Shown: positions 46,778-57,922, counted from the stretch's first letter. The stretch is 64,000 nt of DNA from Xylaria sp. FL1777 (GCA_022578965.1 MU400709.1:1-64000); one strand, 5' to 3'. The notes: a model not told the origin generated them from the sequence alone. Program-made: numbers and translations.

Positions 46778-47647
46778 CTAGTTCCTGTCGAATCTCCGAG
46801 GAGGAGGCGCGTGACCGCTGTAATTCAATGCCGTTCCCCTCTGATCCAGCTTCTTTACCACAGCGCCCAGAACGACCTTGAGTAAATCATCGCTTGACAG
46901 CGACCCTGGCTGCCCAGTCCACGTCGTTGTGTCGACGATATCGCGGGTGCCGGCTTCTTTATGCAACTCGTCGTCGAGGTACTCGAAGGTGCGCTGGATT
47001 TCGGGCGTCGGCGTGCCGATCTGGAACAGCTGCACGCCGACCTGGTGCTCGGGCACGTCCATCTTGTCGAGCAGCTTGGCGACGTGCGCCAGCGGGGCGC
47101 GAATGTCGTCATCGAACCGCCCCGCCGTGATGATGATAAGGTTGAGCGCCGCGTCCTCCTGCTCCGCCTTCAGCTTGTCGCAGTACCAGGCCAGAATCTT
47201 GGACACGCGCGCCCCTAGGTTGCACTTCCCCGAAGGCTTCACGCGGTTGAAGATGCCCTGCACGGTGTGCTTGTCGCGGGATCCCGACCCGACGGCGTCC
47301 AGGTCGCCGAAGCCGCCGATGTTGCGGTAGCCCGACTTGCGCACGTTGCCGATTCCTGACAGCAGGCCCTTGGGCCGGTGGTTGAGGAAGAAGACGTCGA
47401 TGCCGTTGGGGTCGTATTTGGCCGTGATGGGCGTGATGCGCTCGAGCAAAGCGCGCACGTCGTCCCAGTACGGCGCCATGGCCGCCGAGTCGTCCACCAG
47501 GAACATGGTGTCGAAGCACCGCAGGAACCCCAGCGTCTCGCCATAGTCGTCCGTGTTGAGGCCCTCGCCGGCCTCGACGTCGGCCGCCGCTGGGTTCGCG
47601 GTCGGCCAGTGCTCCTCTTCCACTTGGGGTCTCTGGGGAGCGAACAT
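46778..47647 (-). CDS. von Willebrand factor A-like domain protein
   Basis: Single exon, 289 residues from the ATG at 47647 (the printed frame two codons further up uses GTG). A vWA domain fills most of it. It has RCFDTMFLVDDSAAMAPYWD with a degenerate MIDAS (Asp-x-Ser-x-Ala rather than DxSxS), YDPNGIDVFFLNHRP, LGARVSKILAWYCDKLKAEQ, and ALNLIIITAGRFDDDIRAPL where the usual TDG becomes TAG. HQVGVQLFQIGTPTPEIQRT, then FEYLDDELHKE, follow. Similar fungal proteins with a YAP-like helix-rich end are cytosolic and of unknown role. Loss of the metal-site serine and aspartate suggests metal-independent binding. The tail is short and basic. Confidence 0.82.
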   Translation of the reverse strand: MFAPQRPQVEEEHWPTANPAAADVEAGEGLNTDDYGETLGFLRCFDTMFLVDDSAAMAPYWDDVRALLERITPITAKYDPNGIDVFFLNHRPKGLLSGIGNVRKSGYRNIGGFGDLDAVGSGSRDKHTVQGIFNRVKPSGKCNLGARVSKILAWYCDKLKAEQEDAALNLIIITAGRFDDDIRAPLAHVAKLLDKMDVPEHQVGVQLFQIGTPTPEIQRTFEYLDDELHKEAGTRDIVDTTTWTGQPGSLSSDDLLKVVLGAVVKKLDQRGTALNYSGHAPPPRRFDRN

Positions 47648-48213
47648 GTCCACTTTGTCTGCTGGGTTCTTGGATTGGATCTATCGCCTCTCAGACTGGA
47701 TCTACGGAAGGTTGGCGATATATAGAGCCATAAGACTAGGCCTGTAATAATAGTGGATTAGTGAAGGCAAGTACCGGTATGCTTATGCACAGTGCAGGAA
47801 GCTTTGCAGGTCGTCTAGCGCCCTGTATAGAGCATATCGCCCTGTAATCTACTCGCTAACCCAATCTCGGCGCTTGCTGTGGCGGGCGGTTCTACCGCCA
47901 GAGACCAACCGCCCTTACCTCGGACGCAGGGCGGTTGCAAGACATTACCTAACAAAACGGGCTAGTATTAGTGGCAAGGACGCAAACAGTTCTTACTGTG
48001 CAAACAATTCTTAGTGCTCTAAGAGCTCACATCATAACAAAATGAATATTTTTCATTCAATATCTTCCCTTGCTTCATGAGAAATAGCAAAGTGGAAATT
48101 TGAATACCGGTTTTAGATCTCTTCAAACTAAATCAATTCATTAATCGCTACCTAAAATAAGTTCACGTAACTACCAGTCGTTGTTTACGCTTTGCTGAGA
48201 CGTCGCACTGGTT
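47648..48213. other. Spacer between tandem minus-strand genes
   Basis: Holds a small GC hairpin-like patch (AACCGCCC at 47908 opposite GGGCGGTT at 47927) and otherwise AT-rich sequence. No gene. Confidence 0.4.
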
Positions 48214-50033
48214 TCATACCTTAAAGCGCCGCCGCTGTGATTCTTCTCTACTTCGCACCGCATTATCTGGAACAGACTCTTCGGCCGGTAGTTCCACGTA
48301 CTCGGCAGAAAAGCTACCCAACAGGTGGTCAGGCTTTCTGTGCGGGACGCCCTCTTCGTGCATATTACCCGTATATTCCCCTTCAGCTAGTCGCCCAGGA
48401 AGAGGCCTGTCGTTTCTTCTAATTGACGTCAATGTTTGCGGCTGCGTCGGTTGTCCCACATCCCTTGTTGGCAGCTCGATCAAAGGATCATCCGGCAGCT
48501 CGCTCTCCCCTATTCCCAGTTCGGTTAATGGGTCGTCTGGCTTTTCCCTGACGATGCCTGTTCCGTCGGACTCATGATTGCTATCAATGTACGGCGCGCC
48601 TGTGGCATCTTCTGCAAGGGGCTGGTCGGAGCTGTGTTTGTGTGTTGTTTTGAGCTTCTTCAAGCTACGTATGTGGTGAAGCACGAGCCACGTAATGGCG
48701 AAGATGGCACCGAGCAGAACGATACCAGCCCCTATACCGATACCAGCATAAGCACCAGCGGACAGGCCTGTTCCATCGCTCGCCTTGCTTGTTGTGTCGG
48801 TTCCATTGCTCGTCGGCGTTGTATCCGATCCATCATTCGTCCCATTACAGGCGAGATTCTGAATAATGCCGTCATTACGTTGTTGCACCAGCTTTGAGCA
48901 GTTGAAGTCAGGATTCAGTGTTTCGATCGTTACATTTCCAGAGACCAAAGTCAATGCTGGGAATAGATTGCTACCGGAATTTCTATAGTCTTGTAAATAT
49001 TTTGTTATTGCCTGCTGATGTTACACTCTACTTACATGTCAATGAACCCTCTTAGATAGATATTCTTAGCTCTCTGAAGTGATCCAAACACGGGAATAGT
49101 ACTGTTGATATTATCCAAGAGCATGAGATCGGTCACCTGCGAGACGTGGTTGAAATTGAAGGTACAATTTGTATTATTGCTGAGGGTAAGAGTCGCGCCA
49201 ACGCTCGTAAGGCCGTCAAAGGTGAACTCGAGGTTAGCGTTCGAAGAGATGTTCAAATTCTCGCCAATTGAATCGATGCGGCTAAATTCGATCTCGTTTA
49301 CGGAGTAAAATCCAGTTCTGTTATCTGGCATCCATACTGTCTCTGAGAGGGTGACAGAGGAGTCCACTTGAATAGACGGAGGACTTTGATCAGCAGTAGG
49401 ACCAAGGATGATGGTGTTGGCGGCCTCAGTAATATCAAGAGAGCCCACTGATTTTAGATTCGCTAGACCATAGTCGCAACTTTTCGTCCCCGTTAAATGA
49501 ACTTCAGAGACGACTTCGAGGTCTGTGAGGTCATAACAACCGTTTGTTTGAAAAAAACTCAACTGTGTGATATTGGCCAAAAGAAAACTGGGGATTACTT
49601 TCCCTTTGTCGACGAGGATGGTAGTTTCTCCGGAGTCCCATAAACTAACTGTATTTAAATGAGTCGGAATTTGAAGATTTAAATTATTATAAAGTATCGG
49701 TGCGTTGAAAATCTGCATAGCGAAACCACCATCTGCCGACTCGGAATTCGCGCCGTTGAAATTGGGGGCAGAGAGGCTATTGAGACCAGTAGCATCAATG
49801 ATATCCAAGAAGTTCAGACTCGTAAGCTGGGGGAGTTCCAAGACTTCTAAGTCGGGACTTTGAGCAACGGAAACGCTGTATAGTGTAGTGATATTGGTGA
49901 AGTTGAGCGTGCCAGTTGCCCCTACAATCTCCAGCTGCAACTCAGAATTACCGCTTCCGCATGATTGTAGAGGCCCATTGTCGATATCTGATTGATTTGA
50001 GATAGTGAGAGTGGTATTTATGCAACTGTCCAT
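48214..50033 (-). CDS. Ecm33/SPS2-like glycoprotein with transmembrane anchor
   Basis: Exons are 50033-49036 and 48982-48214, in phase, giving 588 residues. The ectodomain is a receptor-L-like leucine-rich solenoid typical of Ecm33/Sps2 cell-wall proteins: TISNQSDIDNG, ATGTLNFTNITTLYSVSV, LEVLELPQLTSLNFLDIIDA, ANLEFTFDGLTSVGATLTLS. It has many N-glycosylation sequons (NNTNCT, NRT, NIT, NST) and paired cysteines. Instead of a GPI signal there is one membrane helix (about 408-436, GIGIGAGIVLLGAIFAITWL) followed by a basic stop-transfer patch and an acidic cytoplasmic tail of about 150 residues. No signal peptide precedes MDSCINTTLTISN. The sequence just upstream ends TTGGGTCATAG, a possible acceptor, so a leader exon is probably missing from this model. 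Confidence 0.8.
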
Positions 50034-52084
50034 TGCTATGACCCAAAGCAGACCCTTTTATGAGAGCTGTGCTATGCTCTCCTTCGTTGCAACTTCGACC
50101 TTGGAGGGGGTTTTGACTAGCCTGTATTGTTAATCTAGTCATTTGGTGACACCGTCATAATATGTCTTTGAGAAACCTAGAGGGAAGATAGTAGAGGAAG
50201 CGGAATGGGAGATCAGGGAACCGAAAGACGGTCAGCTAACCTCCTGCGCCCCTTGCTCTGGGGAAGCAGACAGAATACCATTCTGAACGGGCACTAAGAA
50301 CTTACGCGACAGGGTGTTATGAAACTATACTAATCTGATCTTGAGCTAGGAAGGATGCAATAGTATATGCGTAGGATCTTGAGGTGATGGCCGCATTAAC
50401 TTGGCAGTTCATCAACATCATGTGAGCTGACACACTGCCTCGTTCCATACCTACCTAGGTAGACAGAGATTGTGTGGGGAAGTTATTTGAAAGACAGCAA
50501 CTTATAGTGAAATATTGTTTCTTTCAAGCTACTGAAGTCACATTAATGAACGAAGCGTTATTACTTCGACTATATACTCAATAAGTCATTATTGTATAAG
50601 CTATTTAACCTAGATCGTAGGTTTCTTATCAATATCAGGCCTTGGTATGTTGTTAAAGCTACTAGGTTTCTAAGCGCAATATAGATGGCTTGCGCAAAAA
50701 ATAAAAACACAACTACCTGGGACGGATCTATCTTGTTTCTTTTCAATAGACATGAGAGACGCTCAATACGACTATTACATGCTATTATCTTCTGAGCCTC
50801 AGTACCTAAACGATCAGATTAGGAATGTGGGATGTGTAGCTCCGTAGGTACTGTATATGGGGGCCAGTTTCAGTGGCCTTTAGCGGTACGTCATCTTCTA
50901 AATTTAAACGCCTATGGGGACGCTGAGCGCCTAATACCCGCGACATCTTTATGCACGAGCATAAGCTAAGCTAAAATTCACTGCATAGGTACTACCTAGG
51001 TACCAAATAAGGGGTCATCCCCTGTCTCAAGACAGTATAGAATGGTGACTTAAAACTTCAGGAGCAAGCCACATTCTTAGTTTTCATGACATGATCATCA
51101 TGTCAACATCGCGATAATTTTCCCACGCTAATAATAATAAAGTGAATCCTCGATTGGCGTATAGGAAGCATTCTGGATAACGTAGGCCGGTGCGCCCACA
51201 CAGCTCTTGAATCATGACTGTCCAACAACTCACACTCCATGGACCCCCTACCCTGATGAAAATGAAATCTACAGCTCCAGCGCCTTTGACACTATCTCGG
51301 TGTTTCAACATATCTAGACTCCCCGAAATGCACAAGTCGGGTACCAATTACTCAGAATGACCATTATATTCGACCTGATTGGTACAAATCCTATCGCTCG
51401 AATTTCAACTATGAGCAATACTTCAAACCTATAGTGATTGACTCGTACGGGAGGGGCAGTAGAGGTATCGATGAGGCAGCAGAGTCTCTTCGTAGCCACA
51501 GCCGAACTCAGGCGACTGAGATATGACCGCATTGTCTACACGTTACCATCGCGATCTGAAGATACGGTGGCTAGAGATTCACTTATATTTCGTACTCGAT
51601 TGATAAAGGGGACAACAATCAACCAAATTTGGCGTGAATTTTGGGGAAAGTCACTGTCCCTTTCTTGTCAATGGATCCCCTCGCTTTAAATTTCGATCGC
51701 TCGCGTAGAGAATGCTGCGTTCAGCCCAAATCTATGTAGGGTTTCATGACTACTGGCTGGGTGATCGATAGTACGGATTGAGTCAAGATTTCATAACGCG
51801 CTGTGGAGGAGTTTAGAGACTTGCATATGCAGCCATAAGCCAAATGTTCTCAGAACTTTTAGACCGGAGTATCTCACCAAAAAAACACGTCGTGTTGGGT
51901 ATCCGAATTTTCAGGTGCTTAGTCATTGCTGCGCTTCATCTTGGGCTGGTAGTCTCCTTTTCAAAATGGAGAAAAGAGTTGGGTTAGATCTGAGGAAAAC
52001 CGGGCTGTAGAGATTCGCTTCCCAGAACTCATGAAATGTAAGCCGGGGATTCGGCTGCTTCATGATTTCAAAGCCAATTCTTTC

Positions 52085-52257
52085 GCGATTGGTCTTCGCT
52101 TCCACTGTCTTGTTACCCGCGCTGAACACTATCCAGATGCGTAGCTCGGTGAGACACCTAGATTGTCTTACGCCGATTAGAGACCTATTGAGACTGTCTC
52201 TCGCATCCAGAGGTGAGGCTATTCAGCCCTCGCTAATCTGAGACGTATCGGGGGCGT
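52085..52257 (-). repeat. Dispersed repeat, copy B (inverted relative to copy A)
   Basis: Read on the minus strand it matches 13790-13960. See copy A for the shared blocks. On this copy the similarity fades as it enters the minus-strand frame ending at 51923. Confidence 0.75.
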
Positions 52258-52572
52258 TCTAGAAGTCATGTCATGCAGTCTTTCCACGATCAGATCAACT
52301 ACTTGCTATGTAGGTATCTAGATTGAAAAATAGCGCGTTGACAGTGTCATCGCGACGGAAGGCATCTTCCTCTACTATTCCAAATTCCATTTCCGACGTG
52401 CGACTGGTGTGAAAGCCGGAAAAACTTATGTATACAATTTTGAGCTCTACCATGCGCTTTTTATAGAGCTTTTCATTCTTGGGTAAGAATTGGGTTAGGA
52501 AACGGCCAAAATTGTTAAGGAATGCTATTGTGATTATACGCTTGTAGTTATAGAGGTGATGGAAGGGACCTA

Positions 52573-52728
52573 CACTGTAGCTACCATATATACATTAAGT
52601 AGGCTTGGCCATACCTGCCGACCAAAATGCTCACCTAGGCACGTACGTCATTTAGCGTTTGTAGAGAACCCCCTAGTGTAGGCAGGTATGACCTAGCCTA
52701 TGTAAGTATATATATGGTAGCTACAGTG
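52573..52728. repeat. 156-bp imperfect palindrome (foldback or MITE-like)
   Basis: The left arm CACTGTAGCTACCATATATA is mirrored by the right arm TATATATATGGTAGCTACAGTG at 52707-52728. Inner arms also pair (GTAGGCTTGGCCATACCTGCC against GGCAGGTATGACCTAGCCTA). The centre is about 50 bases. Such a structure could be a foldback element or a solo MITE. I see no convincing target-site duplication. Confidence 0.8.
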
Positions 52729-53190
52729 CTGTGGACTAGGTCACTTGTGGATAGATAGTACTCTGCACATTAGGTAAAGGGACTTTATATAAGACAGTCA
52801 TGGTAATTGTCTCTAAAGTGACCGTTAACGATATATGAAAAAAAAAAAAAAAATTTAAAAGAAAAAGAGAAAAACAAAAAAAGCCAGAAAGTATTTAATT
52901 TTGCAAGTATCAGTGAAATGTAAGCATGCGGGACTCTTAGCTTAGAAGGGGCTACCTAGTTGCTAGGGTACCTACCTACTCTCAGCTTGTGTGATTGTTC
53001 TCAGACATCTGATCCGTGCAGCCTCTTCGTTTGATGGATTCTCGTCTCAACTGATTCCTCCCGACATTGGCACTCCCAAAAAGAATTCAGAAGATAGCCT
53101 ACAATAACGCCTTTCACTATCATACTTTCGGCTCCTTCTCAACCTCAATCACTTCCTGTCATAGGGGATACCCACTTACACTCAGTCATT

Positions 53191-54399
53191 ATGGCGCTGT
53201 TCGGGGACATCCCATTCGGCCTTGCTACTGAGAGTGGATGCCCAGTCTGTTATCCAAATCTGCCGCCGCAGACGAAACTGCTCCTATGCAGCGGCTGTAA
53301 AGTCGTCCATTACTGTAGCGCTGACCACCAGAAAAAGCACCGTCCAAAGCACAAGGCGACATGCACTTCCATCATCAAGAGCCGGGAAAAGCTTGAGGAA
53401 GAGGAGGCCACGCTTCGAGCTCACCCAGGCGACATCCTCCTGCCGGAGAATGTTTTTGAGAACGGCGTGGGCATGTTTTGGGGTTTGACTGGGACCCGCG
53501 GTTACATGAGGGCCCGATTCGCAGCTGCCGACGCTCTACTTCAGATTGACACAGTCAAAGCCGTCGAGAAGGCTTTAGCTCATTTTCAGGACATGCTGCG
53601 ACTCTGTCGGTCCGATAATCTAGGCATCCGAGACATCGTTCCGGGCCTCTTACTTCGCCTGGGGCGAGAGCAGGAATGCTACGACTTTCTCAAGTGGTGG
53701 GCTGTCATCGACGACGAGCATCACTACAATGGACGCTATAATTGGAGCGATGTAAGTCTGCCATATCTTGACATTCGCGGGGCCGACGCGTTTGAAGCAG
53801 TGAACACTTTTGCTAGCCAATTGAGTTTCAGCCAGCTCGTCATCCTTGTGCTCCTGAAGCTGCGTTTATACCTCGACATTGAACCTTATCATTCGGAATA
53901 CACGGATTTCGTGTCCTCTTGGCCCCCTGCTCCTACGGAGTTCATGCGGCCGATTGGCGAAATTGTCCAGAAGAAAGTGAGAATGATCACGAGTGAAGAT
54001 GTGCCCGAAATCCTCGAGTCACTCGAGGATCAAAATCAGGCTTTGTTTGGAATGGTCCACAAGAAGAACCCACATTTTTGGGAAGCTTTGGTGGACGCAT
54101 CGGAAGACACTTCATCCTTGCCTTCAGAGTACAGCCACGGTTCCGTTGAGGAGGCTATTTTGGGCGTCTATCAGTGCAAGAAAGCCTGGGAAGAAAGTTA
54201 TGACGCCATCATAGTGATTGAATCGGAAGTTAGCAAGTTAACTGAGGTATACGAGGACCTAGCTGCTGCATTGGATGGTATGAATACTGGAGAAGTCGAA
54301 GCAACTGTTACGAAATGGGCTGACCAGGCCGGTTGGGAGGCCAGGTGTGGAGAAGACATGCGTGGAGGAAGTCCCATTCGTTGGAAGGTATGCATTTAA
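53191..54399 (+). CDS. MYND zinc-finger protein
   Basis: Single exon, 402 residues. The N-terminal MYND finger uses Cys17, Cys20, Cys33, Cys36, Cys42, His46 or His50, His54 and Cys58 (CPVC...CSGC...YCSADHQKKH...HKATC), a protein-protein interaction module. The rest is helical, with TPR-like stretches (VKAVEKALAHFQDMLRLCRS, PGLLLRLGREQECYDFLKWW) and LSFSQLVILVLLKLRLYLDI. This architecture is common in Agaricomycete and Sordariomycete MYND proteins of unknown role. There is no SET domain. The stop at 54399 directly follows a potential GTATGC donor (54388), and the next gene begins almost at once. See the RNase H entry for the alternative that both form one gene. Confidence 0.85.
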   Translation: MALFGDIPFGLATESGCPVCYPNLPPQTKLLLCSGCKVVHYCSADHQKKHRPKHKATCTSIIKSREKLEEEEATLRAHPGDILLPENVFENGVGMFWGLTGTRGYMRARFAAADALLQIDTVKAVEKALAHFQDMLRLCRSDNLGIRDIVPGLLLRLGREQECYDFLKWWAVIDDEHHYNGRYNWSDVSLPYLDIRGADAFEAVNTFASQLSFSQLVILVLLKLRLYLDIEPYHSEYTDFVSSWPPAPTEFMRPIGEIVQKKVRMITSEDVPEILESLEDQNQALFGMVHKKNPHFWEALVDASEDTSSLPSEYSHGSVEEAILGVYQCKKAWEESYDAIIVIESEVSKLTEVYEDLAAALDGMNTGEVEATVTKWADQAGWEARCGEDMRGGSPIRWKVCI

Positions 54400-54420
54400 A
54401 CCACTATGAGGGTTTAATGC

Positions 54421-56075
54421 ATGGACTCGACAGACTCGAGCGTCGAGTCCATCGAGCCTCAGGCTCGAGACGATATGGCGTCGAGCCCATCAGGGCGGGC
54501 GACGTCTACGGATCACTACTGTTGTTTCCTTTGTTTATATAATCATGCACTTCCTGTATCTAGTCACTCATTTAGTCTTGCTTCTTAGCTATTAACTTCT
54601 CATGACCGCTGAGCACCAATACACTCATTACTCTTAAACTCTTTAAGACCCCTATTGATGCACAGTGGTGGGAGTACCCCGAAAACCTCCCTAACGGACC
54701 ACCGCTGAGGATCCTATTGTTACCTGCAAATCAAGACCCCAAGGGCGAACCCGTCATATTGATGTATGACAGGTCCGTTACAGCAACGTCGGAGAGACGA
54801 AGAGGTTCTGGCAGAGCATTCCCATCCAAGTTTGGCGTATCCACGATAAACACGCGCCCAAACAACCTGTTCCCGCCTTCACGAACTGGTCAAGATGAAA
54901 TATATTATTATGTCCATCGCATGAACCAGAAACAGGCTCTCGCATACGCTGACGGAGCATGTTCAGACAATGGACAGCAGAACCCACAGGCAGCCTGGGC
55001 AGCGGTTCTTCGCCCACCCATTGGTGACAATATCCGTCCATGCATGGTATCAGGTCGACTAGAGCTCAAGGGTCCTTTTGGGGACGAGAGTGTAGCAACT
55101 AGCAATCGGGCTGAGCTTCGTGCAGCCATAGCCGTCTTGCGTCGCAACGACTGGCGAGCTGATGGGTTCACAAATGTTGTCATCGCAACCGATTCATCTT
55201 ATGTTGTCAATGGTGCCACTGAGTGGGTGAAAAGCTGGGTTCGCAATGGTTGGAAGACACGATCTGGTGGTTCCGTCAAGAATCAAGACCTGTGGGAACT
55301 TTTCCTCGGTGAAATAGAGAAGGGTAGAGAGACGGGCCTAGAAGTTGAACTTTGGAAGATCCCCAGAGAGATGAATGAGGTTGCCGACGCCGTGGCGAAA
55401 GAAACAATCCATAAAGGGCCAGCCCCAACCTACTTTGAGAACATACGACTTGGCTCTTCAGCGGCTAGTGCCAGAACTCCAGGAGAGTCCCGTGTCCTTT
55501 GCCTATGCTTAGAGTATGAGAGCATGTTCAACGCCCTCTATGCAAGCCTCATCTCCAGGATCACCGCCAAGGCCAAAATGGACCGAGCCACGACTCAACA
55601 GGCCGCCTTGGACATGCTCACTCAGAACCCTCGGCCATCGATGATCTTCGTCACTGATGCAGGTGTTGTAAAACTCATGAAGGTTTGGGAGCGCGTCATT
55701 GATTGTCTTCGCGGGGGATCGACGGTGGTACTTGCAGCGAGCTTCAGCTCATTCGTAAATGAGGGCCAATTCAATCGTTGCTTTGGCAAGATTGGTCTAC
55801 CCTGGAAAAGAGGGGGGTACCATCGAACAGATGTTAGTCTCCGTCCCGGAGCTGTCGATGATCGCCTGAAGAAACAGCTCCTTCCCACCTATAGCCAAAA
55901 GGCCCTTTATGTTGAGGGAGTGGCTAGATCAGATGTGTGGTACGCTGGTAAGCGGGATGAGGTGGCTGTGGCTTTTACGAAAGTTGGGAACGGCATGCTC
56001 GGTTATGTAGGAGATGTGAACGGAGAAGATGGCTCTGAGGCGGTGGTTCTCGCTATGTTTGGGCTTTTGAACTGA
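54421..56075 (+). CDS. RNase H-domain protein
   Basis: The main exon is open from 54606 to 56075 and has no ATG before 54762, so it needs an upstream start. One in-phase model is exon 54421-54555 (MDSTDSSVESIEPQ) joined to 54648 at TTTAAG/ACC, giving 520 residues. The RNase H fold shows the catalytic set: Asp in LAYADGACSDNGQQNP, Glu in TSNRAELRAAIAVL, Asp in VVIATDSSYVVNG, and Asp in EVADAVAKE. WVKSWVRNGWKTRSGG is the type 1 RNase H handle-like segment. Before it lies a fungal-specific leader (WWEYPENLPNGPPLRILLLP, YDRSVTATSE), and after it about 190 residues without a known motif. Family members occur as stand-alone fungal proteins, not retroelements. Confidence 0.75.
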
Positions 56076-56914
56076 ACAAGCATGGACTGAAATGAAGAAA
56101 TTTGTCAGATAGAGTAGTTAGTGCAGACCAAATGATTGCTACCTGTGAGACCGACTTCTTTTAGTGACCAATCCTCATAACTATCTCCTCAGGGAGTCTG
56201 CCATAAAGACCCGTGCACGCTAAATTGCAATTCAACATTTTTCATACCCAGTTCTCAGCCACATTATAGCCACCTCCAAAGAACCTCGCCACGTTTGGCT
56301 AGCGATAAGCTCATCCCGCGCCACGCCCCCTCAATCCTAGAATCATCCTCGTGCTCATGTATCTCGGCATAGAGTGTGCGTCACATTGCTCATGCCGATC
56401 AAGCCAGCTTAGTTCGTGCCGGGGATGAGGAAGAGACGGAATAATAAGGAGAGTTGGGATCCGTCCATTTGCAGAGCTGAAAGCGCAATTGCTAGCCTTA
56501 CATAACGTTGAGTTCAAACGCCGTGAAACAAAAGTAGTAAAAATATACAAAGTATCGTTATAAACTCAATTCTAGAAATACCCGAATATAGTTTGACAAC
56601 TAATGCTAGTATCTAAATCTAGGCAATCGATCGCAATGTCTGAGGAAACTCACTTTGCTCTTCTTTCTAGAACGTCTCGTTCCAGTGACATGGCAGACGA
56701 GTTGAGCCATTTGTGGCTGTGGTGGCTTATACTGCTAGATAAGATAACCCTTCTGTCCCATTCTATTCTATAATTGGGCCAAATTCTCCTAACACTCACC
56801 CATGAAAAACATCCCGACTTAATGCAACCGACTTGTTTCGTGATAGCGTCGATACCGGCCACCTCTAACCCCGATGAGTGCGGGTGCCTAAAAGATGGCC
56901 CGGATCTCGCACTT
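56076..56914. other. Spacer between convergent genes
   Basis: About 840 bases. No frame resembles a protein. Confidence 0.4.
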
Positions 56915-57922
56915 TCAATCCAAGCATTGTTCGCTCTGGGTAGCTGAAAGGAAGAACTCGAGGCAGATTTCCGGCCCTAAGATGGCGAATTCGTCAATGT
57001 AGATGTGGCCCTCAGAAGTTCTGAACAGGCATTCGAGACTCGACATATTCTCCTTAAAATGAGATAGGTCTCGGCTGCCGCCCCCAATGAGACTGCGAGG
57101 TATCGGCTCCGGAAGACCCCGAGAGACCCAATACTCAAGACGGCCATGTTGTAGCTGCTGCTGTATCACCAGCTCAACTGATTTATCCTCGTTCTCCTCT
57201 AGGCCTAGAGGATCCTCAGTTCCATGTTGGGGTCGTCCTGCTCTGTTAGGGTGGACTGTGTCTGGTTTCTTTATCATGTGTCTGCCTGCAGTGCCGACGA
57301 CAAGGTCATAGACCTGACCCATGGTTAGGCCGCCGGGAATGTCGAATTCCGCTTTTAAGGTTGGTATGTGGACTAGAAGAGCCCCATTCTCAAACTCCCA
57401 CAGTTCCCATCGGAGCTTAGTGACGGCGGGCTGGGCAAACAGCATATTCCTCCATGATGCATTTGGTGCTAGCCACCTAGGACGCCATGTATCGTCGTGC
57501 AGGCCGGTTTTAGTATAGAGGAGCTCCGTCGAGATGGGCACCTCCTTCCATGCCGGATGATGGAAAAAACAGGGCATAAATCGCACGAGTAGAGGGTTTG
57601 ATTCGGGGGTCTGTTCGTGTCGCGGTTCTTTTGCCTGTTTTCTCAACCACAACTGCATCTGGATAATAGTCGATTGGTTTATATAACAATACCAGTGTTT
57701 CGAAACCCTCTGCGCACTAACTAGTATCGTCCGCCAATCCAGCTCAAGTATGATTTGGTCGAAGAGTTCAGGTATGCAAAAAACTTCTTGCCGTGCACGA
57801 ATAGGCCCAGGCTCGGGCACTAGCCGTCTGTTAAGAATCGTGAAATTTTTCATGCCGTGGAATAGATGATTGGATACGTGTTCTATCCTTGTTAACGCAT
57901 TGAATTTCCGCTGTTCCGCCAT
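56915..57922 (-). CDS. F-box-like protein
   Basis: Single exon, 335 residues. Residues about 45-95 (VFCIPELFDQIILELDWRTI, LVSAQRVSKHWYCYINQSTI, IQMQLWLR) match the fungal F-box pattern: an LPxEL-like start, helix, R(V)SKxWY, then a run to the first residues of a predicted LRR-like helix. F-box proteins recruit substrates to SCF ubiquitin ligases. The rest has FFHHPAWKEVPIST, RWLAPNASWRNMLFAQPAVT and GLTMGQVYDLVVG, blocks shared by a common family of uncharacterised fungal F-box proteins in which the F-box opens the domain and the substrate side is unknown. No membrane segment. The start is the only in-frame ATG near the top. Confidence 0.8.
   Translation of the reverse strand: MAEQRKFNALTRIEHVSNHLFHGMKNFTILNRRLVPEPGPIRARQEVFCIPELFDQIILELDWRTILVSAQRVSKHWYCYINQSTIIQMQLWLRKQAKEPRHEQTPESNPLLVRFMPCFFHHPAWKEVPISTELLYTKTGLHDDTWRPRWLAPNASWRNMLFAQPAVTKLRWELWEFENGALLVHIPTLKAEFDIPGGLTMGQVYDLVVGTAGRHMIKKPDTVHPNRAGRPQHGTEDPLGLEENEDKSVELVIQQQLQHGRLEYWVSRGLPEPIPRSLIGGGSRDLSHFKENMSSLECLFRTSEGHIYIDEFAILGPEICLEFFLSATQSEQCLD

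Larger units (their letters stand above)
50034..53190. other. Repeat-bearing AT-rich spacer
   Basis: Over 3 kb without a supportable gene. It contains several TACCTAGGTA-type motifs (near 50450, 50990 and 52970), dispersed repeat copy B, the 156-bp palindrome and an A-rich run (52838-52890). A minus-strand frame at 52129-51923 adjoining copy B has protein-like composition (FEIMKQPNPRLTFHEFWEAN) and may be part of the same element. Confidence 0.5.

Noticed and set aside
47881..47940. GC-rich hairpin with GGGCGGTT/AACCGCCC arms
   Set aside because: Short and isolated; no evidence for an RNA gene or mobile element.
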